NCBI RefSeq assembly: GCF_014596725.1
Contig: NZ_JACVEG010000002.1
Span: forward strand, 1-64,000
Length of the DNA stretch: 64,000 nucleotides
Direction: 5' to 3'
DNA from: Vibrio sp. Y2-5
GTDB taxonomy: Bacteria > Pseudomonadota > Gammaproteobacteria > Enterobacterales > Vibrionaceae
This document shows positions 28,090 through 36,693 of the stretch, one piece after another; within the stretch, counting starts at the first letter, position 1, and each line of letters starts with the position of its first letter. The notes beneath the pieces are model-generated. The model was not told the origin of the DNA and searched no databases. It was given only the letters and a program-made list of their open reading frames with translations. Position numbers and translations under genes: made by a program.

Positions 28090-28416
28090 TTATTTGAGTG
28101 TCAGGTTTACGACCGTTGAGTTTTGTATCAGCACGTTGTTTCCACTATTCTGAATAACGCTGTTAATGCCGGAACTATTGGCCAATGCACCTGAAGACAT
28201 AATATTGTTACCTGTCACAGAATCATTAACCGTATTTCCAGCATTGACACCATTCAGTTCAGACGATGCCGTTATACTCTCAATGTCGATGTAATATTGA
28301 CCACCTCGTGAACTTTCCATGACATCTGGAGACAGTTCTTGTTCAGTCAAATTAATATCATCGGCACTAGCGGATAGCGAAGCCATCGCACTCAAGGCGA
28401 TTATTGCTAAGCGCAT
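28090..28416 (-). CDS. Small secreted amyloid-like protein with double-glycine motif
   Basis: A 108-residue protein. Signal peptide at 1-18 (ALSAMASLSASADD). LSPDVMESSRGG at 28-39 fits the double-glycine leader pattern recognised by C39 peptidases, which would release a mature chain of 69 residues beginning QYYID. The C-terminal part contains SVIQNSGNNVLIQNSTV, like the QxGxxN repeats of curli and Fap subunits. Asn, Ser and Gly rich, cysteine-free. The start has GGAGAAAG. It sits between the main subunit and the peptidase; candidate nucleator or minor subunit. Confidence 0.7.
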   Translation of the reverse strand: MRLAIIALSAMASLSASADDINLTEQELSPDVMESSRGGQYYIDIESITASSELNGVNAGNTVNDSVTGNNIMSSGALANSSGINSVIQNSGNNVLIQNSTVVNLTLK

Positions 28417-28440
28417 CGCTTTCTCCTGCTTAGATATTAA

Positions 28441-29064
28441 TTAATCCGTAAACAATGATGCGTTAGTAGTCACCGCTTGTTGTGTCAATGAGTTCGCACC
28501 AGAGTTCTGAGAAACAGTAACAATACCTGCTGCACCGCTCATTCCATCTAGTGAATTCATGTTGTTAACACTGACACCCGCACTAACAAAACCACCACCA
28601 TAACTGACGCCAACACCAGATACATTACCGCTAAGAGAGGCATTCGCCACCACAACTTCGGAATCAATGCTCAACTCATAACTTTCTGAATTGCTGTATG
28701 TGTTTGCACTGTCAGTCCAACTCGCGGAGTTTGAAGAGTTGCCACTGTTGTTCACACTGTTGTCAGTATTGTTACTGAGCAGATCAACATCTGTATCATT
28801 GTCATTGCTGGTCAGCGTATTCGTTTCAGTGTCGTTATTACTCAATAGATCAACGTCAGTAGAGCTGTTGTTGCTGTTCGTATCATTGAAACTATTGTTA
28901 TCGCTCAAGTCTGTATTGGTTGTTGTCGTTGTAGTGTCACTCGCATCAACATACGTTGTGTTATTACTCAACACATCATTATTATTGTCTACTACTGCCC
29001 AAGCAGCACCACTAGCCATTAATGTGCTGACGGCGATAGCGATACCTGTTTTACATATATTCAT
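28441..29064 (-). CDS. Major amyloid-like subunit, Asn/Asp/Ser/Thr-rich
   Basis: A 207-residue exported protein. Signal peptide 1-23 (STLMASGAAWA). Residues about 24-115 are a low-complexity N/D/S/T tract with repeats of TDVDLLSNN (two copies) and SNN/DNN variants. The C-terminal half has alternating hydrophobic residues and Gly (SLSGNVSGVGVSYGGGFVSAG), then GIVTVSQNSGANSLTQQAV, a QNxGxNxxxQ motif as in functional amyloids. No cysteine after the signal. First gene of the operon; ATG at 29064 has GGAG eight bases upstream. Likely the fibre subunit (FapB/FapC role). The DNA repeat tract is prone to length change. Confidence 0.72.
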   Translation of the reverse strand: MNICKTGIAIAVSTLMASGAAWAVVDNNNDVLSNNTTYVDASDTTTTTTNTDLSDNNSFNDTNSNNSSTDVDLLSNNDTETNTLTSNDNDTDVDLLSNNTDNSVNNSGNSSNSASWTDSANTYSNSESYELSIDSEVVVANASLSGNVSGVGVSYGGGFVSAGVSVNNMNSLDGMSGAAGIVTVSQNSGANSLTQQAVTTNASLFTD

Positions 29065-29548
29065 AATATCCACTCCATGTGAATTAAGTGTTTTATTTAC
29101 TGCTTAGATGCCAATTGGCAAATTCATTATAGGTAGTAATAAAAAATAAATTTACGTTAAGAATAAATATGATAAATATTAAATAAATTAACCAAACGTG
29201 CAGTAAATAAACTTAATCAAAATCAAATCATTATGAACACTTTTTAACAAGTAGTATGCAAGTATGTTTTTAAAAGAAATTTAATCCAACTAAAAAAATA
29301 CTTTTCACCTTTCAAAAACTGACAAAACAACACAAAGAAAAATCAAAAAACCAATCACAGAAAATTCAACAGTTTATTTAATATAACATTATTAATAAAA
29401 TTACACTTAGTGGTACTAAAGTTTATTTATGACTAACTTTCTAATATTTACATCCTAAAAAATGGTCAATTCATCCAGTCATTGCTAATCTATTAAAAAT
29501 ACCATGAATACAATTACTACCCATATAACCCAATAACTAGGTTTTTCT
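29065..29548. other. Very AT-rich divergent control region of the amyloid locus
   Basis: About 480 bases, extremely AT-rich with many A and T runs, between the leftward subunit operon and the rightward CsgD-like gene. No frame of note. Such composition suits H-NS-type silencing and curved DNA. No exact operator repeat was identified. Confidence 0.45.
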
Positions 29549-30169
29549 ATGAACATCAAAAACTTGTTGATAATCTCAGAGAACGCCTTGCAAAATAATT
29601 TAATAAAAAATCAATTAAATGAAATTGAGAATATAAAGATTGAGACGAGTGAAGTATCCGAATTATCAACACAAAATAAAGTCGATTTAGTGGTCATTGA
29701 TTTCAATGTTTGTCAGGAGCTAGAAGCATCAAATCAACTGCCTGATTTTGATGTGCTTAACTTAGGGGTGCTGGTTTTCAATGTGCCAGAAAAGAAACAA
29801 AATGATGTCTGTATTCGCTGGAAAGCTTTGAAAGGACTACTGCTAGAGGACGCAAAGATAGAGCACTTACGTGAAAGCATTGCGTGCATCTTAAACGGTG
29901 GGTTATGGCTCCCCCGAGATTGCTTAGAGAGAATGCTCAACATATACCGGATTCCTGGTTGCTCAAGTCATCAATGCTTAGAACAATTGACTAACCGAGA
30001 GAGACAAATACTGAACCTCATGTCTAATGGCAGCTCAAACTGTGAAATTGCCAAATCGCTTTTTTTGGCTGAAAGCACAGTCAAAACTCATATCTATAAA
30101 ATCTACAAAAAGCTGGATGTTCATAAACGACGAGATGCCGTAAAACTAATGAAGCTGGCTCGGGCTTAA
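29549..30169 (+). CDS. CsgD-like LuxR-family regulator
   Basis: A 206-residue regulator. The N-terminal half resembles a degenerate receiver domain that lacks the usual acidic pocket, as in CsgD. GLWLPRDCLERML around residue 115-127 matches the CsgD/VpsT-type linker. The C-terminal LuxR helix-turn-helix is complete (LTNRERQILNLMSNGSSNCEIAKSLFLAESTVKTHIYKIYKKL). It is divergent from the amyloid operon and probably activates it. In curli and Vibrio matrix systems, relatives integrate c-di-GMP signals. Ends in a clear terminator. Confidence 0.88.
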   Translation: MNIKNLLIISENALQNNLIKNQLNEIENIKIETSEVSELSTQNKVDLVVIDFNVCQELEASNQLPDFDVLNLGVLVFNVPEKKQNDVCIRWKALKGLLLEDAKIEHLRESIACILNGGLWLPRDCLERMLNIYRIPGCSSHQCLEQLTNRERQILNLMSNGSSNCEIAKSLFLAESTVKTHIYKIYKKLDVHKRRDAVKLMKLARA

Positions 30170-30172
30170 TTA

Positions 30173-30208
30173 AAAAAGCCGCTATCAGTGAGTCAATTGC
30201 GGCTTTTT
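30173..30208. terminator. Terminator after the CsgD-like gene
   Basis: AAAAAGCCGC and GCGGCTTTTT form a ten-bp stem around a 16-base loop, with A-run and T-run on either side, so it can serve the converging phosphatase gene as well. Confidence 0.85.
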
Positions 30209-30233
30209 CAAGACATTTTTTTATTTCATTAGG

Positions 30234-31217
30234 TTAGTTTGGATAAACAGTTTTCCACTCTTTCGCCATGTCCACCACTGTCCAGTCTTTGGCTTTGGCT
30301 TCATCTAGACCTTTATCTAAACGACCAAGTTCTATTTCGCGATCGTATTTGTACTCGCGTTTCGCGTCAGTGTGATGGATGTACATTGGGAAGCGTAAAC
30401 CTTTACCTGCGTATGTCCATTGCAGCATCGCTAAATCGCCATCTGAGTTACCAAAAGCAGCGATTGGGCGATGACCAATACGCTCATAAATTTCCAATGG
30501 TTTCGTTACTTTATCATCGTTAACCAAAATTTCTGGCAATCGCTTGATCTCTGGTACGTCGTTATTCATCACAAACTCAGTTTTGAAGGTAGTACCTACT
30601 ACTTGCTCTGGTGGAATACCGTAAACAGATTCAACCCAAGCGCGCATAAATCCAGTACCGCCACCCGATACGATGAAGGTTTTAAAATCATTAGCGCGCA
30701 GATAATCCAACAGCTCTAGCATTGGCTGATACACCATTTCTGGGTATTTCTTTCCTGTGACTGGGTGTTTCGCGGTTGCAATCCAGTCTTTTACAATCGC
30801 ATCAAATTCATCCGTATTCATGCCAGAATGAGTGACATACATCATCTTCACAAGATCTTCTGTGTGCAGGCTCTTCAAATCACCTTTCAGAACGCTGGCA
30901 AACGGTTCTTCTGTCTGCCAATTAGGGTGTGAAGGCGCTAATGCTTTCACTCTATCGAGCGCAAACTGAACCTGAAAAGGAAGAGGTTGCTCAGACCATA
31001 GCGTTCCATCGTTATCAAACGTGGCAATACGTTCAGCCTTTGGAACAAAGTCCGGAGAATCTACATTGGTTACCGACTGAACAAACTTAATAATCGCGGT
31101 TTTTGAAGGACCAGAGTTCCATGACGGAAGGGGATCTTCAGCAGCCCAAGCAAGATTTAGAGAAGCTAAGCTAAACAATATTGCTAAAGCATAGGTTTTT
31201 AATTGAGCCAATTTCAC
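30234..31217 (-). CDS. Exported HAD-superfamily phosphatase
   Basis: A protein of about 327 residues with a signal peptide (LFSLASLNLAWAAED). HAD motif I is ATFDNDGTLW, motif II lies in FIVSGGGTGFMRAW and motif IV in AFGNSDGDLAML. It resembles phosphoserine phosphatase-like exported HAD hydrolases; nonspecific acid phosphatase activity is likely. The GTG at 31217 is chosen because AAGGAGA lies six bases upstream; the ATG at 31244 has none. Monocistronic. Confidence 0.86.
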   Translation of the reverse strand: MKLAQLKTYALAILFSLASLNLAWAAEDPLPSWNSGPSKTAIIKFVQSVTNVDSPDFVPKAERIATFDNDGTLWSEQPLPFQVQFALDRVKALAPSHPNWQTEEPFASVLKGDLKSLHTEDLVKMMYVTHSGMNTDEFDAIVKDWIATAKHPVTGKKYPEMVYQPMLELLDYLRANDFKTFIVSGGGTGFMRAWVESVYGIPPEQVVGTTFKTEFVMNNDVPEIKRLPEILVNDDKVTKPLEIYERIGHRPIAAFGNSDGDLAMLQWTYAGKGLRFPMYIHHTDAKREYKYDREIELGRLDKGLDEAKAKDWTVVDMAKEWKTVYPN

Positions 31218-31283
31218 GTTGTTCTCCTTATTAGTATCATTCACTAGCCAGATATCAATGACTTACAACAAATAGTATCAGTT

Positions 31284-32531
31284 TCATTTTTCCAACTCCG
31301 GTAATGCTTTGGGTATGATGTTTCTGCGGTTCACTTTGCGTTTTACGTTCTGCCATAGCGTCGACATAACCATACGGTTAACGTCACCCACCTGAACTTG
31401 CAAAGATTTGGTTTGTAAGTGTTCTGGCATTGTATGGGAAATTTCTAAGCTGCCAGAAGTCTTGCGAACTTTTCTGTACAGCAAGGTACGCGCTTGCGGC
31501 CACTGTCCTTTAAACACAGATAAATAATAATTCACCCATGCAGGAGAAGGATGAGTACGGTAATAACGACGGGCGGTAAGCATAAGCATTACCAACGTGA
31601 ACAGAACCATAGCAGTAACAAGGATCATATAACGATAGGCTTTTAACCATGAGGCTAGCGTGTGCTTAACATGCACCTTGTACCCTTCTATCGTGATTTT
31701 CTCCAAGCTTTGCTTTTTCGAATTCCACCACCAAATTTCATAACTCGGCCAAGTAATGTCACCACCTTGCTGTAATACATAAGTGAGGCTGTCTTTACGT
31801 TTTGATAGGTAACCATCACGGCTTTGAGTATCCGTTAGTTCAGGAGGATTTGGGTACCCCTGCCATGCGTCATTGACTGAATTAGTCATTAAATTCGGCA
31901 ATAATACTGATAGAGAATCTTGCGCCTGAACTTCAATTAAGCGAGTGATAGTGTCGCCAACTTTAGGTTCGTCTGAAGAAACTTGCCAATCTTGTTTAAC
32001 CTTAACATCACTGGCGGCGAACCAACTTTGCGTCCCGCCAAGTTCAGCACTCGGAAGTTCTACTCTGAATTGCTGAGGAGTTGTCTCTAATATAACTTTT
32101 TGCTTGTCGCCGTTTGAACCAGTAACTTGTACCTCCAGAGAGACTGGCGGAACAATAAAGTCGCCACTTTTCTGCGGATAGAGAACCACTTCCCACAACT
32201 GACGAGACCATGTTTGTCCTTTGTCGCGCTGCGTTGAGTTCACAGCAAAGGGGTTGCGGCGTTTGACCAATACATCCGGTATTTCTAACGATGAAATTTT
32301 TGTGCCTGCGGTATACCAAGTGTTAGTAGACACTTCGATATTGAGGATGATTTGTTGAGTAGGCGCAAACACTTGCCGCTCATCTGTCGGTTTGCTACCA
32401 AGCCAGGTTTTCACTGTCACTTGTGTAGGCTGAGCCTCGTCAGCAAATGTCATTCCGCTCAAAATCAGCAACACCACTAATGTCATGGCGCGCATAAATT
32501 CTGAAAAGCGTTGCAGAGTCCACTTAATCAT
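31284..32531 (-). CDS. batD: BatD-like protein of the aerotolerance operon
   Basis: A 415-residue membrane-anchored protein. Signal sequence to about residue 31, a large periplasmic beta-rich region (oxygen-tolerance/BatD type, with WYTAGTKISSLEIPD and PKVGDTITRLIEVQAQ), one TM near 300-322 and a cytosolic tail. Its start overlaps the end of the BatB gene by eight bases and has a GGAGG Shine-Dalgarno. Last gene of the MoxR-Bat set. Bat proteins are thought to form a membrane complex with the MoxR ATPase and VWA proteins. Confidence 0.85.
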   Translation of the reverse strand: MIKWTLQRFSEFMRAMTLVVLLILSGMTFADEAQPTQVTVKTWLGSKPTDERQVFAPTQQIILNIEVSTNTWYTAGTKISSLEIPDVLVKRRNPFAVNSTQRDKGQTWSRQLWEVVLYPQKSGDFIVPPVSLEVQVTGSNGDKQKVILETTPQQFRVELPSAELGGTQSWFAASDVKVKQDWQVSSDEPKVGDTITRLIEVQAQDSLSVLLPNLMTNSVNDAWQGYPNPPELTDTQSRDGYLSKRKDSLTYVLQQGGDITWPSYEIWWWNSKKQSLEKITIEGYKVHVKHTLASWLKAYRYMILVTAMVLFTLVMLMLTARRYYRTHPSPAWVNYYLSVFKGQWPQARTLLYRKVRKTSGSLEISHTMPEHLQTKSLQVQVGDVNRMVMSTLWQNVKRKVNRRNIIPKALPELEK

Positions 32532-34233
32532 TTCCCGTATCCTCCGCTCTGTTCACTGCAGAACCTGCTTGGTTGTACTGAATCTGGAACTTAGACTGTA
32601 AGAAGCGACTTGGATCGGCTTCTACACGCTTCAGCCATACTTCCGCAAACTTTGGGTCACCTAAGATATCGTCTGCACTGAGCTGCTGCTTTTTCATATT
32701 TTCTTCAGAAGTGTTTTCATCTGCGCCATCAGCTGTTTGCGGCTGGCCGTCAGGCAGTTCAATGGAAACCTCCTGATCGAGATCTAAGCTGTTGGCCTGA
32801 GATTCACTCATGATGTTGATTTCATCAATGATTGCAGTGATGGCTTTAAGGTTGTGAGCGATATTCTGTTGCAGAACGCTATCGAGATCGGGCAACTCGT
32901 TTAATTGCCTTAACAGAGCACGAGCTGCTACGTACTCGCGTTGTCTGGCTAATGCACTAGCCGCGTAATAAAGCCCTTGTGGGGTGTTATCTTGCATAAA
33001 GGCAGAATGCGCCAGTTTGAACTCACCTGCGTAGTAATATGCAATGCCTTTGTTCAGAGGTTTTTGATAGTGAGCGGCCGCTTGCTTGTAATCGCCGCGA
33101 TTAAACAACCTCTGCGCTTGTTGATCAGGCGTTAACCATAAATCCATCCACCACTGTTCGGTTTTGTCCCATAACGTCGCTTGCTCTGTAGCAACTGTCG
33201 ATTCTGTTTTGCTCGATACCATACCCGCAGCGTTCGCAGCGTTTGGCATAAGTGAGGGCATACTCACTACCAACACCAAGCTCCACTTCACTAGCCAACC
33301 TTTACGGAACCACAGCAACATCAGCAATACTAGTGGATATAACAGGCGATAGCCTTCATCTTGCCAGGGCATGGAAGAATCACTATTAATCAACATAAAG
33401 CGCTCAATTTGGCTATTAAGTTGAGTAACATCAGCTTCATCAATACTCATTTCAATCAGCTTGCCATTAGTCTTTGCTGCCAGTGTGCGCAAAGAGGCCA
33501 TATCCATCGGAGAATCAACAGTTACATTCGAATTACCGATTGCGAGAATGAGTAGCTGATAAGGCTGATTTTCAAAATAGCGTTCAAACTCGTTTACCGC
33601 GTTGGCATCAACGCCATCCGTCACTAATAGGATTGAGTTGCCCTTATTGGCTTCAATTTGATGTGATAACAAAGGTAACGCGGTTTGAGGAGCCTTCCCC
33701 GCAAGTGGCATGATGTCTGAGTTTAACGCCGATAAATATGGAAATATTACCTGATTATCTTTGGTAAGCGGCATCGCCACATGGGAGCTGCCCGCATACA
33801 CCATCAGTCCTGTCTTACCACCAGCACGCAACTCTGTTAAATCAGTGATCTTGTGTTTTGCTCGCTCCAATCGACTCGGTGCGACATCTTTCTGCTGCAT
33901 GCTTTCGCTATTATCAAGCAGAATCATTAGCGACGCTGAATCTTCACCAAATGGAGAAGCTTGTCTTTGCCATGCCGGGCCAGCACAGATCAGAACAGAC
34001 AGGACAAGCAGTACCATAAGCATTTTGAGCGGCAGTTGATTTGCCCAGCCTGAACGTTGCACGGTTAATGCCTTGCGTAGATGAGGTGGAAAAAAAGCAA
34101 AGCGATTTTCATCAGAACTCTCCTTCCAGCGTAGATAGAAAATCACTGCCAATGGTATTAATGCCAGTAACCACCAAGGGCGTAAAAAATGAAACTGCAA
34201 AAGATATTGCCATTCAAGCTGCCAATCACTCAT
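32524..34233 (-). CDS. batB: BatB-like VWA protein with TPR region
   Basis: A 569-residue protein. Two N-terminal TM helices (about 18-35 and 54-74), a von Willebrand A domain with an intact MIDAS start (DNSES in MILLDNSESM), another TM near 300, and a C-terminal TPR-like stretch (LFNRGDYKQAAAHYQ, YYYAGEFKLAHSAF, ALARQREYVAARALLRQL). It thus combines BatB and BatC roles. The ATG at 34233 overlaps BatA by eight bases. Confidence 0.87.
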   Translation of the reverse strand: MSDWQLEWQYLLQFHFLRPWWLLALIPLAVIFYLRWKESSDENRFAFFPPHLRKALTVQRSGWANQLPLKMLMVLLVLSVLICAGPAWQRQASPFGEDSASLMILLDNSESMQQKDVAPSRLERAKHKITDLTELRAGGKTGLMVYAGSSHVAMPLTKDNQVIFPYLSALNSDIMPLAGKAPQTALPLLSHQIEANKGNSILLVTDGVDANAVNEFERYFENQPYQLLILAIGNSNVTVDSPMDMASLRTLAAKTNGKLIEMSIDEADVTQLNSQIERFMLINSDSSMPWQDEGYRLLYPLVLLMLLWFRKGWLVKWSLVLVVSMPSLMPNAANAAGMVSSKTESTVATEQATLWDKTEQWWMDLWLTPDQQAQRLFNRGDYKQAAAHYQKPLNKGIAYYYAGEFKLAHSAFMQDNTPQGLYYAASALARQREYVAARALLRQLNELPDLDSVLQQNIAHNLKAITAIIDEINIMSESQANSLDLDQEVSIELPDGQPQTADGADENTSEENMKKQQLSADDILGDPKFAEVWLKRVEADPSRFLQSKFQIQYNQAGSAVNRAEDTGND

Positions 34234-35221
34234 TTGGCACCTCTCGAATACGTTTGATGGTGAGAGCGCCAAACACAAACAGATGCATGACCACTAAAGC
34301 AATAATCAAATAATGATGAAGACTGATTTTAGGACGATTGGTCGCCATGCTGTAAGTTTGCGGTTCCAGCTCATCAATCAGCTTGTAGGCATCACTTAGT
34401 GCTTGTTGATCAATTGCGGTAAACGAGCGTGCTTTGGTCAGAGCGGATACCCGTTCTATCACGTCCATATCCAGCGGTTGTTCACCGACAGTTTCAGGAT
34501 CACCCATTGCAATCATGTAGATTTTAATGCCTTTAGCCGCAGCGATCTTGGCTGCATCAATAGGCTCAACGAAACTGCCTGTATCATTGCCGTCAGTCAG
34601 TACAATCATTACTTTTTGCTGTTCTGGATCGCGGTTCTGCTCAAACACTTTAATACCAAGCCCCATTGCATCACCAAGGTTAGTGCTCTGTCCTGCCATG
34701 GCGACATCGGATTCGTTAAGTAAACTCAGCCACACGGAGCGGTCTGCGGTAAATGGCGTTTGTACAAATGCAGAATCGCCAAACAGAATCAAACCAAAAC
34801 GGTCACCTTCTCGGTTAGCCACAAATTCTTTCAATACCTGTTTTGCCGCTTGCAAACGCGTTAAACTTTTTCCGTCTGTTGTAAAATCTTGTTCTGCCAT
34901 CGAACCGGACAAATCGACCACCACCATAACATCACGGCCAAACTCTTCTCTGGTTTGAACTTCGCCCAAAATACTTGGATGAGCCAAAGCCGTCACAATC
35001 AATAACCATGAAATAAACAGCGTGGCTTTTTGCCACAATTGGGAAGTAAGCAAACCTGCCGCTTCTTTCGGTGATTCGTTTAAGGCTTCAAGGATCTGAG
35101 AAAAGAAAGGCACTTTAATTGCGCTTTCACGGCTGTGATAAGCCGGTACCAACCAGTACACCAGCAAAGGAAGTGGCAACAATAAAAAGTACCAAGGGTG
35201 CGCAAATTCAATACTACTCAT
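34226..35221 (-). CDS. batA: BatA-like VWA membrane protein
   Basis: A 331-residue protein with N-terminal TM helices, a VWA domain with complete MIDAS (DLSGS in VVVDLSGSM; later TDGND) and a C-terminal TM. The ATG at 35221 has GGAAGG six bases upstream; a GTG lies six bases earlier. It overlaps the DUF4381 gene by eight bases. Confidence 0.88.
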   Translation of the reverse strand: MSSIEFAHPWYFLLLPLPLLVYWLVPAYHSRESAIKVPFFSQILEALNESPKEAAGLLTSQLWQKATLFISWLLIVTALAHPSILGEVQTREEFGRDVMVVVDLSGSMAEQDFTTDGKSLTRLQAAKQVLKEFVANREGDRFGLILFGDSAFVQTPFTADRSVWLSLLNESDVAMAGQSTNLGDAMGLGIKVFEQNRDPEQQKVMIVLTDGNDTGSFVEPIDAAKIAAAKGIKIYMIAMGDPETVGEQPLDMDVIERVSALTKARSFTAIDQQALSDAYKLIDELEPQTYSMATNRPKISLHHYLIIALVVMHLFVFGALTIKRIREVPNE

Positions 35222-35741
35222 GCTCACCTTCCGATATCACTTGATGCGTTTTTACCCAAACAACTAAGCCACTTCGCACACGGTCAAAATCCGGCTTTTC
35301 CAACTTGGAATTTTCGACACAAGCCAACCATTGAAGATATACATCATCATGTTGCAAACCCGCTTGTAGCCCAGCAGAACTGTTTTTTTCAGACAAGCTA
35401 TCTGTAGATAAGTAATCCATTTGAGACAGTAATTGAACCCCATACAAAGCTGCGTTTCTTTTGTCCAGATACACCATTACAGCTTTCACTATCTTAACCA
35501 TTTGATAGGGCCAATTGGCGTCATCAGGAGTGAGAGACAAAAGTGCGGCTATCGCTTCCTGACGATAACGGTTGTTCCACCAGTGCTTCGCATAACGATA
35601 AATACGATAACTGGCGTATAACACGATCAAGGTAAAGACGATTTTCCAGCCTATCGTCTGAGGAAACCAACTGAATACTTCCGGCAACTCAACATCGCGA
35701 ATGTTTCTTAACATGTAGCTGTCTGGCGGCTTAGGGATCAT
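35214..35741 (-). CDS. DUF4381 membrane protein
   Basis: A 175-residue protein with one TM near residues 30-50 (GWKIVFTLIVLYASYRIY) and a cytosolic helical domain, as in DUF4381 members that sit between DUF58 and BatA genes. Very strong Shine-Dalgarno (GGAGGTGA). The four-base overlap with the DUF58 gene indicates coupled translation. Confidence 0.83.
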   Translation of the reverse strand: MIPKPPDSYMLRNIRDVELPEVFSWFPQTIGWKIVFTLIVLYASYRIYRYAKHWWNNRYRQEAIAALLSLTPDDANWPYQMVKIVKAVMVYLDKRNAALYGVQLLSQMDYLSTDSLSEKNSSAGLQAGLQHDDVYLQWLACVENSKLEKPDFDRVRSGLVVWVKTHQVISEGEHE

Positions 35742-36688
35742 TTCATCACCTCCAGATATTTGGCGAGCTCGACAAAGTGGTCACCATGAGTACCAATTTC
35801 TATACACGGCAGTATTTGCGCAGCCATTAGCTTTTTCAGCTGTGCTCGCTTTTCTTCATGACGTTGCTGCAGGGTTTCATAAGCCTTTTCACTCTGTTTT
35901 CCTTGCTCCAAAGCAAACTGATATTCGCCATCACCGATAACCCAAGGTGAACCCGAGCTGTGAGTAGGCATAGACGACTCTAAAGGATCAGAGACAAAGA
36001 CACTGATTACATCGTTGTGTTGATGCAAATATTGCAGTTGGCGAAGCGTCTGGTCATCGGCATCGGTAAAGTCGCTGATGATGATGAACGTGGCTGATTT
36101 TAATTTTTTCGCCTGTAACGCTTTTAGCCAGTGGCTCATACCGACAGTGGCAGAGTTTTGCACGTCGACATTAAGCTTATGGTTAGCTTCCACCAGATCG
36201 TTCAGACCAAGCAGATACGATTTACCGCCGCGTTTAGCAGAGCGCCAGTGGAATCTTTGATGGTCACAAATGAGAAAACCCACACGGTCATTCTGTGCTA
36301 ACGCCATCCAACCCATCAGTGCTGCAATTTCAGCTGCAACCACAGACTTCATATGACTTACCGAACCAAAGTACATAGCGCTGCGTTGATCAACACAGAG
36401 GATAATTTGACGATCTTTCTCTTCGGTATAACTACGGACGTGCGGCTTGCCCGTTCGTTGGGTCACTTTCCAGTCCATCTGACGAATATCGTCACCTTTT
36501 TGGTAGTGACGTAACTCTTCAAAATTCAGACCTCGGCCGCGAGCGTGGGAATGATAGCGGCCTGACATCTGCGCACGAGAATAACGAGCACCCAGTAAAT
36601 TAATGCTGCTTACGTGGCTTTGCGTACGATTGAGCTGTTTGATGTCAACGTAAATGCGTGGGTCTAAGCGTTCTTGCTTATCATCCAT
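35738..36688 (-). CDS. DUF58 protein
   Basis: A 316-residue cytosolic protein. GDDIRQMDWKVTQRTGKPHVRSYTEE near residue 70 is the DUF58 signature. The rest is a VWA-like fold with a changed metal site (CVDQRSAMYFG). It starts five bases after the MoxR stop. DUF58 proteins pair with MoxR ATPases. Confidence 0.9.
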   Translation of the reverse strand: MDDKQERLDPRIYVDIKQLNRTQSHVSSINLLGARYSRAQMSGRYHSHARGRGLNFEELRHYQKGDDIRQMDWKVTQRTGKPHVRSYTEEKDRQIILCVDQRSAMYFGSVSHMKSVVAAEIAALMGWMALAQNDRVGFLICDHQRFHWRSAKRGGKSYLLGLNDLVEANHKLNVDVQNSATVGMSHWLKALQAKKLKSATFIIISDFTDADDQTLRQLQYLHQHNDVISVFVSDPLESSMPTHSSGSPWVIGDGEYQFALEQGKQSEKAYETLQQRHEEKRAQLKKLMAAQILPCIEIGTHGDHFVELAKYLEVMK

Positions 36689-36693
36689 ATCAA

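Noticed and set aside
28691..29107. 138-codon plus-strand frame
   Set aside because: It is antisense to the N/D/S/T-rich repeat tract; its Leu/Val/Ser monotony comes from complementing those codons.
25803..30169. Curli (csg) operon
   Set aside because: No CsgG, CsgE or CsgF; the C39 peptidase and the barrel point to Fap-type secretion.
34041..34958. Plus-strand frames within the Bat genes
   Set aside because: They are shadows of batA and batB, lack ribosome sites and show no family features.
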